Assembly: GCA_038503035.1 (NCBI GenBank)
Contig: JAVSML010025154.1
Coordinates: forward strand, 62,001-126,000
Direction: 5' to 3'
From: Crocodylus rhombifer
Lineage: Eukaryota > Chordata > Crocodylia > Crocodylidae
Length of the DNA stretch: 64,000 nt
A model generated the notes under the pieces. The model was not told the origin of the DNA. It did no database searches and saw nothing but the letters and a program-made list of their open reading frames with translations. The position numbers were made by a program, and so were the translations under genes. Below, one piece after another: positions 10,601 to 18,200 of this stretch; the first letter of the stretch is position 1, and each line of letters opens with the position of its first letter.

Positions 10601-12347
10601 AACTGAGACTGGCACTATGTTATTCCATTAGATGAATTATGCACTTCTCTAGTACACACTTACGTCAATACATACAATAAGTATCATTAGCCCACATTGG
10701 AACAAATCATGGTTGGAGGGATGCAGTACCGAAAAGTCAGAATTGTGACATTTCCCACAGAAAATGAGAAAGAAACTGCAGTAGGTTCAAGTGGAGGAAA
10801 GGAACAGGCCAGCTGCTTCATGCTGTCAGAGCTGTAAGATGCTTCACAGAGCCTTTTAATTATGTAACTGGTTCAATGCTTACTGAGCAATGAATGCTAA
10901 GATTTCTCTAAGTAATGCTTGAAAATGCTTCAAATAAACAAATAAAGTAAAAAGAGTACCTGTAGTGTTTCTGGCCCCATCCTTCCACGTGTCAGGGGTA
11001 ATCACAGTGCCCAATTTCTTTTCACCTACGGCACAAAAAGACAGAAGAGGAGAAAGCAAGGAGATATAAGTGAAAATGCCAAAAAGAAGGTTTCTACTGA
11101 AGCCACAAACCCCAAGCAGGGTGCCCCCAAGTACCCTGAGGTGGGAGGGGATAAGCAGATTCAGCTGCAGGCTCAGGCTTGCCCCTGTTGGGGCCCCTCT
11201 CTGAAGGGGCGTGCACTGTAACATGGGAGCTCAACCCCCAGCCCAAGGTGTCATGCCATTGGGCTCATGGGCTCCCCACAGGTCTAGAAATAGGGCGGTC
11301 GGGGTTGTGGCACTGCTTCCCTATGGCCAAACTCCCAGGCCTGTGGGGAGCCCCAGGCCCTGTGCTGGACTGGGCCACACAACAGTCTGCAGAGTCAGGC
11401 CCACCCCTAGGGCTCAATCCTGGCCAGAGAGGCTATGAAGGTGTTGGGGCCAGGCTCCTGGCAGCCCAGTCTGAGTGGGGATGGGGGAAGGCAAGCTCCC
11501 AAGGCCCAATCCCAGTCAGAAGGGCTACAATGAGGCAGGGCCAGGGTCCCAGTCCCAGCCAGGGGTGGGGCCAGACTCCAGGTGCTAGGGTTGCCATATG
11601 TCTGGGTTTTCCTGGACATGTCCTGTTTTTTTGGACCCCTATGCTGCGTCTGGGCAGGTTTTTAAAACAACAGCAAATGTCCAGTTTTTCTCCTCTCTGG
11701 GGCTGGCTGCTTCAAGCCAGGAGCAGCGGGCAAGGTGATTAGCTGTCAGAGGCCACATGCTCCCCACGCAGGTTTCGACAAGCCAGATAACCAGAAAGAG
11801 CGCACAGGCATGCTCGTGATGTGGGAGCTGCTTGGGCAGCAGGGCAGGGGAGGCAGGGGTCTGCAGGTCAAGAGTGAGGGCCACCACCAGGGCTGGGGGG
11901 CAGAGGCTACGGGTCCAGAGTGAGGGACACTGGCAGCACTGGGGGGGGGGGGGGGGGCGGGCGGAGGGGGGGGGGGGGGGGGCACCGCCAGGACTGGGAG
12001 GGGGTGGGGGACTGTGGGGTGGGAGTGAAGGGCACTGGTAGGGCTGGGGTCAGTGGGTCCAGAGTGTGGGGCAGCAGCAGTGCTGCAGGGGTATGCCTTG
12101 TCAGTGAGGGGCAGGGGCATGTCACTTCCCTTCCCCCCAGTGACAGGTATCCTCTTTTTGGACCTGGAAATATGGTAGCCCTAGGGGTCCCAATCCCGGT
12201 CTGGGTGCTGCGAGGGGGCGGGGCCGGGCTCCCGAGGCCCAATGCAGCCCGGGGGGAGGGGGAGTGCTGCTGATAGCAGCCAGCGTTGTCCCGACCCCAC
12301 GGGACAGGGAGACAGGGCCCGACGCACTCACACTTCTCGCAGACCAT
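4625..12347 (-). CDS. CRIPT: CRIPT, cysteine-rich PDZ-binding protein (complete, 5 coding exons)
   Basis: Five minus-strand exons (12332-12347, 10960-11025, 9082-9136, 7251-7354, 4625-4689) join into 306 nt, giving 101 aa plus TAA, the family's usual length. Four CxxC pairs are visible (C3/C6, C58/C61, C73/C76, C83/C86), consistent with zinc ribbons. The C-terminus is QTSV, a class I PDZ ligand. Known for the family: the tail binds the third PDZ domain of PSD-95 and links it to microtubules, and the protein has also been reported as a minor-spliceosome component. All introns have GT donors and AG acceptors, and split codons rejoin correctly. The start codon lies in a CpG-rich region shared with the divergent PIGF promoter. 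The next ATG in frame would remove the first CxxC, so this start is secure. The protein is nearly invariant against the mammalian form as I remember it, so it should be functional. Confidence 0.97.
4690..6529 (-). other. CRIPT: CRIPT intron 4, distal part
   Basis: Intronic AT-rich sequence with short G- and C-rich stretches (5278-5300, 5570-5960). I see no repeat family I can name and no further exon. Confidence 0.5.
6530..6726. mobile_element. hAT-like MITE in CRIPT intron 4
   Basis: The left end CAGGGCTGCCCAACTGGTGG and the right end aaaagttgaacagccct are inverted. This is the CAGGG type seen in Charlie-like hAT elements. I could not see a target duplication. Confidence 0.55.
7251..7354 (-). 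CDS. CRIPT: CRIPT coding exon 4
   Basis: Acceptor TTCATAG precedes 7354. The exon encodes RFDPYGKNKFAICRIC, KSSVHQPGSHYCQGC and AYKK, which include CxxC pairs 58/61 and 73/76. The donor is GTGAGA at 7250-7245. It is the best conserved exon. Confidence 0.97.
7500..7775. mobile_element. Eroded hAT-like element, one end clear
   Basis: The right end, gggtcacaacccagagaaat followed by gctggtctaa, is typical of Charlie-like hAT termini. The left end, near 7500, is not defined. It lies at the CRIPT exon 4/intron 3 side. Confidence 0.4.
7956..8520. repeat. GC-rich minisatellite-like block in CRIPT intron 3
   Basis: Degenerate units rich in ggcctcactcccc and ctccat(c/t) recur several times (8195-8260, 8290-8330, 8360-8400, 8430-8470). 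The block is open in several frames on both strands but has no family features, and it abuts the perfect stem-loop at 8521. It may be the body of the same element. Confidence 0.45.
8521..8557. repeat. Perfect 16-bp stem-loop
   Basis: GCACTCTGATTGGCTG (8521-8536) and CAGCCAATCAGAGTGC (8542-8557) are exact inverted copies around a 5-nt loop, TTTGT. Each arm carries a CCAAT/ATTGG core. A gacagacagaca run follows at 8573-8584. It looks like a transposon terminus rather than a gene part. Confidence 0.8.
9082..9136 (-). CDS. CRIPT: CRIPT coding exon 3
   Basis: Acceptor TTTCTAG immediately precedes 9136. The exon encodes ESGGRKLNENKALTSKKA and the first two bases of Arg46. The donor is GTTAGT at 9081-9076. 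This is the basic linker between the N-terminal CxxC and the zinc-ribbon region. Confidence 0.95.
9137..10959 (-). other. CRIPT: CRIPT intron 2
   Basis: AT-rich intron with no repeat or exon that I can recognise. Confidence 0.6.
10960..11025 (-). CDS. CRIPT: CRIPT coding exon 2
   Basis: Acceptor CCGTAG at 11031-11026. The exon encodes the rest of Cys6 through Thr27, including TVITPDTWKDGARN, and ends one base into Glu28. The donor is GTACTC at 10959-10954, a weaker match than the other introns. Confidence 0.95.
11180..11584. repeat. GC-rich degenerate minisatellite, CRIPT intron 1 (left part)
   Basis: Units resembling ggcccaatcccagtcagaag and ggggccaggctcc recur at intervals of roughly 80-90 bp. 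The array appears to resume at 12185-12260 (gtcccaatcccggtctggg, ggggccgggctcccgaggcc) after the inserted element at 11585-12184. Confidence 0.5.
11585..12184. mobile_element. DNA element with CTAGGG..CCCTAG ends
   Basis: Left end CTAGGGTTGCCATATGTCTG, right end ggaaatatggtagccctag: inverted termini of about 20 bp that continue imperfectly inward (cctggacatgtcc; tttttggacctgg). The GC-rich body includes the G-run at 11941-11982. It interrupts the GC minisatellite. No target duplication was seen and no transposase. Confidence 0.65.
11941..11982 (+). repeat. Poly-G / G-rich tract
   Basis: Forty-two bases that are all G apart from a short gcgggcgga-type interruption. It could form a G-quadruplex. 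Its length may be unreliable in any assembly. Confidence 0.9.
12332..12347 (-). CDS. CRIPT: CRIPT coding exon 1
   Basis: This exon carries only ATG and the first five codons (MVCEK) plus one base of the sixth. A consensus donor GTGAGT follows at 12331-12326. The split Cys6 codon is completed by exon 2. The 5' UTR continues upstream, toward higher coordinates, into the CpG island; its start cannot be fixed from sequence. Confidence 0.95.
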
Positions 12348-12406
12348 GGCGATAACAGCAGCAACGACGAAGAAATAAACACTGACAACTTCACTTCCCG
12401 GCGCGT

Positions 12407-12414
12407 ACTTCCTG
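12407..12414 (-). promoter_or_regulatory. ETS-family site candidate
   Basis: ACTTCCTG on the plus strand reads CAGGAAGT on the minus strand. It sits about 60 bp upstream of the CRIPT start codon. ETS/GABP sites of this type are usual in divergent CpG promoters. Confidence 0.4.
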
Positions 12415-12447
12415 TTCCGCCCCCGGCCCGGCCCGACCCTCGCCGCG

Positions 12448-12452
12448 ATTGG
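12448..12452 (-). promoter_or_regulatory. CCAAT box facing CRIPT
   Basis: ATTGG on the plus strand is CCAAT on the minus strand. It is about 100 bp upstream of the CRIPT start codon, within the normal range for an NF-Y site, in a GC-rich setting. Confidence 0.4.
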
Positions 12453-12526
12453 CCGCCGCGAGCCGCCCATCACCGGCCGGCGCTTGCGCACGGATTGCCA
12501 TCCGTGGGGGAGGGGGTAGTAGCTGG

Positions 12527-12539
12527 TGACCTTTGACCT
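12527..12539 (-). promoter_or_regulatory. Perfect DR1 nuclear-receptor element
   Basis: The plus strand reads TGACCTTTGACCT, the exact reverse complement of AGGTCAAAGGTCA. That is two AGGTCA half-sites in direct repeat with one spacer base. DR1 is the consensus bound by HNF4, PPAR/RXR, RXR homodimers and COUP-TF. It lies about 36 bp upstream of the PIGF exon-1 donor, so it is in or next to the first exon. Occupancy is not known. Confidence 0.6.
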
Positions 12540-12540
12540 C

Positions 12541-12574
12541 CGGCTTGAGGAGCGGCGACGCGGGGGAGACGCAG
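12541..12574 (+). other. PIGF: PIGF non-coding exon 1 (3' part; 5' limit unknown)
   Basis: A strong donor, GCAG followed by GTGAGA at 12575, lies in the CpG island in the right place and orientation for the PIGF first exon. PIGF normally has its start codon in exon 2, as here. The upstream edge is arbitrary because no start site can be read. Confidence 0.6.
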
Positions 12575-12689
12575 GTGAGAGCGGAGCGGGCAACGGCCGG
12601 GACATCCCCTTCCCCAGCAACTCGTCCCCATGTACCCTGCCTGTGACATGAGTGTCGTGGTGATGCAGGCCTGGCCTGGCATGTGCATA

Positions 12690-12923
12690 GGCACGGAGGC
12701 ACACATGTATACTCACACATATACGTGCCAGTGTGCACACGTGGATTGCATACATGCACATGTAGGTATACACCCACACCCACTTGCACACACACATGCT
12801 TACACATATATACACCTGCACACACTGCACACCTGAACAGATGCACATATGTGTACACACACTGCATACATGCACATGTATGTATACACACACATGCAGC
12901 TACACATACGTGTGTGTACATAT
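12690..12923 (+). repeat. (CACATG/TACACA)n microsatellite, copy 1
   Basis: Imperfect purine-pyrimidine alternation built from cacacatgtatac-like units in PIGF intron 1. It gives long but meaningless open frames on both strands. Confidence 0.85.
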
Positions 12924-12927
12924 ATAT

Positions 12928-13064
12928 GGGGAGTCTCTGATCAGCAGAGACTCCCCGCGCTTGAAGAAGGGTGACTGTGCCCCAAAACTTGCCAAAAACG
13001 TTTTTCCAACCAATAAGTTGGTCTAATAAAATATATCACATCTACTCAAAGAACCTTGCTTGCC
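12928..13064 (+). mobile_element. Penelope-like retroelement tail with hammerhead-like relic
   Basis: Starts with a perfect 12-bp hairpin (12928-12939 with 12945-12956). TTGAAGA follows at 12961-12967, then a GGG..CCC stem and CAAA at 12983-12986. Next comes ttccaaccaataagttggtc, taataaaatatatcaca and ctactcaaagaaccttgc. The layout (CTGATGA-type box, stem II, GAAA-type box, then an AATAAA-bearing tail) matches what I know of hammerhead-bearing Penelope-like elements, in degenerate form. It sits inside the microsatellite. Confidence 0.5.
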
Positions 13065-13215
13065 TACGTATACACATGCACACACTTGTATATACATGCA
13101 TGCCTCACGTCCATGTATGCATACACATACCTGCATGCATATGTGTACATACATGCACACACACCTGCACATGTATGCATATTTGCAAATGCTCCTGTAC
13201 CTATGCATACCTATG
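13065..13215 (+). repeat. (CACATG/TACACA)n microsatellite, copy 2
   Basis: Same composition as 12690-12923. The two blocks are separated by the Penelope-like tail, so they are probably one array split by insertion, or one array expanded from the insertion's ends. Confidence 0.85.
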
Positions 13216-13860
13216 TACACATCGTCCATGTCCTTGCACTGGGAGGCTGTGGCCTGGCAAGGGCGCCCATCCATGCTGCTGGCCTCACACCAGCACTCTG
13301 CCACCAGAGGGATGTTGGGGAAGCTCTGGGGGCTTCCTCATGTTTTTAACCACAGCAGTGTTCATGGCATTCGGAGCAGGTTCCTCCCCCACTCACTCCC
13401 CCTCCCCCCAAGTGCACCTTGCAGCCCTGCAGTTGTCCTGCCCACTGAAATTGGGATTGCCAGGATTCCCTGCAAGGGCAGGTGGGCTAATGCCATAGTC
13501 CCTGGCTGCTGAATATCTGGCCTGCAGGCCAGATCTGATCCCCAGCAGTGTGTCCTCTGGCCCATGGGGCTCTCTGCAGATTTGTGGGGAGCCCTGTAGG
13601 CCATGGCCAAGTGCATTCAGTCAGAGGTACAGGGCCTGATGTGGGTGTGTAGGGTTGGGTGGTGGTGGCATGGGGCCCTAGGGCCCAGTCCTGGCACCCA
13701 GGGTCTGAGCTAACACATGGACAGGCTCTGTGCCACTCCTCTGGCCTGTGGTCCCAAAGCATTGAGCACAATTTGTGGGGAGCCTCTTGATTTCTTTTGA
13801 TCTGTGTAGAGTGGGAGATGGTAATAGTTAAAACTGAACGCCCTGCCCCCAGAACCAAAT
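13216..13860. repeat. GC-rich hAT-like remnant with a 20-bp palindrome
   Basis: Contains the perfect palindrome ATCTGGCCTGCAGGCCAGAT (13515-13534) and phrases such as ggcccatggggctctctgca that recall the hAT bodies at 47440 and 50362. The ends are not defined. Confidence 0.35.
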
Positions 13861-14785
13861 ATTACTGCATGCTATAAAAGTCTGTTGTAGAGTCAGAAAG
13901 CAGTAGAGAATCTCTGGAGTGAGAAATATTACATTTTTTTTTCCATTTCCTTCATTTCATGCTAGTGCAGCCTGTGAGGATGGATATAATCATTAACACT
14001 TATGTTTCAGTATTACTGTGGCCTGAGGTCGGGGCGGGGGTGAGTTTGGTTTGCGTAGAGAACAAAACAGCTCCGTTTTGCTTCTAGACATTTTCTTTCT
14101 GTGAGAGCCTATGGGAAGAAAAACATCACCATGTTAGGTTTTCAAGTTCTGCATATGATTGCTGTATACAGTATAAACTGCTTGCCACATGGGCAGATAA
14201 GGTAGGCAGCCATTTGACAGCTTTCATTGATTTCAATATTAAAGGTACTTTTTAAGCTGATTTAAAGGCTGTTGCTAATTCTTGTGGGATAAGCCTGCTG
14301 TCAGCTTTTCACACCTCAATAATGCTAGTTATATTGTTACTTAAAGTACCTTACCTGCTAATAGCAGTCTTGAAATTAACAGAAACTCCCCAGGTTCAGG
14401 GCTCTTCAGCAGTTGAAATTGGCTAACTGAGGGATTAAGTGTTCACCTCGCATATTGGGCAGTTTCCTGGTTGCCAAATAAGCCCTCAATATGCAACTTT
14501 GCCTGTATGTGAAACTTCCCAAAGTATTTTTACTGTTGACCTGCCATTAGTCTCAAAATCAAATGCATTGGAAGAATGCCAGGTAGTCCATGTAAATGTT
14601 CAGCTCAACAAGCTTTTGAACCACTAGGTGTCTGGCTGCTGGCTTTTGATTTACAAAACTTTTTTGGGGTACAGTTGGGGTGGTGGTGTAGCCATCAAGG
14701 TCAAGGAAAAATGTGAGAGGCAAGAATTTTTGTGGGTGACATTTATTGGGCCATACAGAAAAGTTTTCAAGTGTGACAGGTCTGG

Positions 14786-14880
14786 GAGGAAGGATACTTC
14801 ATGCCCAAAAGCTTTTCTGTATGACTTCCAACTATACAGTTGGTTCCATAAAAGATATCACCCACATGAATTCTTGACCC
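14786..14880 (+). mobile_element. Second Penelope-like tail, PIGF intron 1
   Basis: It shares with 12961-13060 the ordered blocks cccaaaa(g/c)ctt, ttccaac, agttggt and ataaaa.atatcac. The hammerhead-like box (GGGAGGAAGG, then CCCAAAA) is even more eroded. Confidence 0.5.
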
Positions 14881-15046
14881 TCCCAAACTTTCTTTGCAGG
14901 GGAACATCTGGATTGCCCCTAAAGTGAGTTTGCTAATTAACAACAGACCACAATTTGTTTTACTACATATGTTAACTGGGAAAAATAGTATTTTCCTTCT
15001 AGTACCACTTATTTTTTAATAACTAACTAAAATTTGTTTTTTATAG

Positions 15047-15298
15047 GGTGAATATTCAACAAATAACATAATGAAAGATACAGAAATAAAGAAACTCCTC
15101 TTTGCCCACGTTTTCTGTGTGGTTTCCATTATTCTGTCAACTGTCATTCCATCTTTTTTCTTGGAGAATTTCTCAGTTTTGGGAACACACCTTACCTGGT
15201 TGTGTATTTGTTCTGCTTGTGTCACTACTGTAAATATATTTTTATATATAATAGTAAAACCAAATCCATCTTCTAAGAGAAGTTCATTTGCTCACAAG
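15047..15298 (+). CDS. PIGF: PIGF exon 2 (first coding exon)
   Basis: The acceptor TTATAG ends at 15046. 24 nt of 5' UTR follow, then ATG at 15071 in a weak start context. The exon encodes residues 1-76, including [18 protein letters not shown] and [10 protein letters not shown], and ends in phase 0. The donor is GTAAGA at 15299. It carries the first two membrane segments. Only 15071-15298 is translated. Confidence 0.96.
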
Positions 15299-18200
15299 GT
15301 AAGACTTTATACAGTTAAGTTAACACTAAGGGCATTTAGGGAAAACTGAAGGACTGACTTTTTGTACTGAAAGAACCAAGTGGGAAAATGAAAGAGCAAA
15401 ATAAATTCAAGTGTTGGTGAAGTTCTGGCTCACTGTAATACCTTCTGAAATGGGTTTTTAGTTTTCACAGTTGCTAAACTTTCTCTCACACCTAAAAGCA
15501 TGCAGATATACAGTATTTCTTAGCCTATCTTCTAAAAGTATTTTAGACTTTCTTTGAACCTCCAACAGACTTCACTCTAGGAAAAGTCAGTGTGGGTGCA
15601 GAAGACTGCATGCCTGGAGCTCATTGTAGAGTCAGGGTTGAAGCCAGCATTATAAAGTTATCTCTCCACATCTAAAAGTTGTCAATAGGTATCAGTAATC
15701 TAAGGGAGAAAAGAGCATTGAATCATTTTTAAAAGAACTTCACAAATGATTGAATGAAGGTAATGTTTAGCAAACTTGAATGTTCAATACAGTTAAAATG
15801 GACAGTTAGGCTGCGTCCACACATGTATGGATGTTTGTTTCCCTGGGGACAACTAGCAGTGGGACACCTTGTACCATTGTCCCTGGGGAATGTACATGTT
15901 ATACGTGCTTCAGCAAGTTACCGCAGGGGTGGTAGGGGAGGCTGGGGTGAGTACTGGGCTGTCCCAAGCAACCTTATCTGGAGTCCTACGGGCCTCCTGG
16001 GGCTGCAGCAGTGGCAATTTTGCTGCACGGAGCTTGGCTGGCATCCCCAGTGTGGTTCTGGGTGGCCTGGCTCCATTTTTGAGTGGTTCATGTTGCCTGT
16101 GAGTACACTGTTCCATTTTTTTCTCCGTGGATATATGCAGATATTCAGCAGTCAAAAAAAATCCATCCTGCCCCCTTGTAGCGTGGAGAGGAGCTGAATG
16201 TGTAGTCTGCAGCACCACATACTGCATGGCCACGCTTGCCTGGATGCAGTTTTAGTATCATTTGAACAAACACATCAGTACCCACAAGCATCTTCATTTC
16301 AAAGAAGGCATTGCATATTGTAGTTTGCAGTTTGTGATACTGCGAGTGGAACACAATCCAGAACCCAACCAAACTAGGGCAGGGGAACAGAAAAGTAGCT
16401 CAAACACTTTTTTTTTCAAGTCTTCCCTGCCTCTGTTGCTGAGCCAAAGAACTAGTTCATTGGAAACTTAATGGTTTTCAGACTTGGACAAGCCAGACAT
16501 TTGAAGGCAATACTTTTGTGCACAGAATGTCTGGTAAAGCACTGATCTACCGAACTAGTGCATTTTCCTATATTGATCCTGCTCTCCCCCTTTATGCTAT
16601 GTGAACGATTGTAACAAATAATGTTAAATGTGCAGAGGAACCAAGCTGAAAAACAGACTTTTTTTTCCTCTTTTACCTTTACAGTTGTAGTCATTGCAAT
16701 CATTGGATGTACTACTTGTAATAAGAGTGCAGTAGACAAAAAACAATTTCAAACCAAGAAGGGTTTATTTTTTAAAGGTATTACTTTAAAATAATCAGGG
16801 CATCTTGCATATTAAATATGTAGTTTCAACCAAATGATTATGCAGTTAATTAGTTATGTATTTGTAGAATTTAATATAGATGATTACCCTGATATTTTAT
16901 TAAATTATTTTTTCCTTTTTTCAGATATCTAGGTTTCTAAAATGCTGCATATACTTCTTCATGTCTTGCATAGTGTTTCATGGAATTATTGTCCTTTATG
17001 GAGCACCATTAATAGAGTAAGTCTGAAAACCATATCTTCACTTAAGAAAACCATATCTTCACTTACAAATGCTGGTACAACAGCTTTTGTTACCAGACAC
17101 TTGAGACTGACTGTCTGGCCTCTGGAGACACAAGACTACAGCCCATGTATGATCAGTGCCTCTTTTGCAAACTTAGACATGGAATTAAGGTATAGCTACA
17201 AGTCCCTTAATGATTACCATTTAGGCACAAACTTAAGGTACAAGATACAGTTTTTTTGAGTATCAGCACCCATTTCAGAAAGAAGGCAAGAGACCAATCT
17301 ACTGCCTGCTTTTTTGTTGTTACATCCCAGAAGTACAAGAATAAACACTTATTCCAGCGCCTATGTAGCTACTCACAACAGCAAGCTACACCAGCTGGAG
17401 ACACTCAGGAGGGAGGTAGCTTACAGATTGGCAGATCTTTTTGAATTTGCTGAGTTCTTCAATTTTCCCTCTAGTCTATACCTTTTATTTATAAATGGTT
17501 TGTTCTAATAGTCTAATAAACATTTTTTAGCCCAGTACTGGTGTCATTGACTAATGGACCTTGTTCCATATTTCCAGGTTACTGATTATTGACTATATGT
17601 TAGGCACTTCTAGCTGTATAAGCCTCAGCACATATTATCTGTAGTTTAGGCCTATGCCAGGTCCACAGTCTACTGATAAACATGGTGTTTCGGTTACTAT
17701 ATCTGTGGTCTACAGTTTGGGTGAACTCCTAAATCAGTTGAAGTTTATGTTAAAATTCTTATTGGTATCAATAGAGACACGATCTCTTTATATATATTTT
17801 GAGGTAGAGATGTAGATTGAAAACAGACAAGCAACTCACTTGATTATTCTTTTATTTATAAACTCTGTGGAAAGTGGTGAAGTGAAAAAAATGCCTGGGA
17901 CGGTTGTTGTTGCTGTAGTTGTATAAACATTTATGTCTTTTCTTTTTCTATTTTAGAATTTGGGATGTAAGGGTTGGGGAAAAATTTCCCTGAGGTCTTT
18001 CTTGGCTGCTATTGGAAAGCTGTTTTGAATTGCTGAGTAAGGATGACATCATGCAGAATGATCTCATGATGTTGTTTCACAAAGTCAAACTAGAGTGAAG
18101 AAAGGAGTAGGAAAGTAAAGCCATTGGGTCAAAGGTAAAAAGTGGCTTTCAGGTAATAAACCATTGAGATGAGCTGTTACACTTCATATTTTCTTTAGGG

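Larger units (their letters stand above)
12180..12620. promoter_or_regulatory. CpG-rich bidirectional CRIPT/PIGF promoter
   Basis: The sequence is strongly GC- and CpG-rich, in contrast to the flanking introns. It lies between the CRIPT start codon (12347, minus) and the PIGF exon-1 donor (12575, plus). Candidate sites are an ETS-like ACTTCCTG at 12407-12414, an inverted CCAAT (ATTGG) at 12448-12452, an NRF1-like GCGCTTGCGC at 12480-12489, and a perfect DR1 at 12527-12539. I see no clear TATA box, which fits a housekeeping divergent promoter. Transcription start sites are not visible. Confidence 0.85.

Noticed and set aside
11179..11742. 187-residue plus-strand open frame in CRIPT intron 1
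   Set aside because: It follows the GC-rich minisatellite and crosses a transposon end at 11585, so it cannot be a single gene.
11907..12893. 328-residue open frame on the minus strand spanning the CRIPT start, CpG island and microsatellite
   Set aside because: It only contains the real first codons of CRIPT by chance. The rest is a translated CACATG repeat, promoter and intron, with the true donor at 12331.
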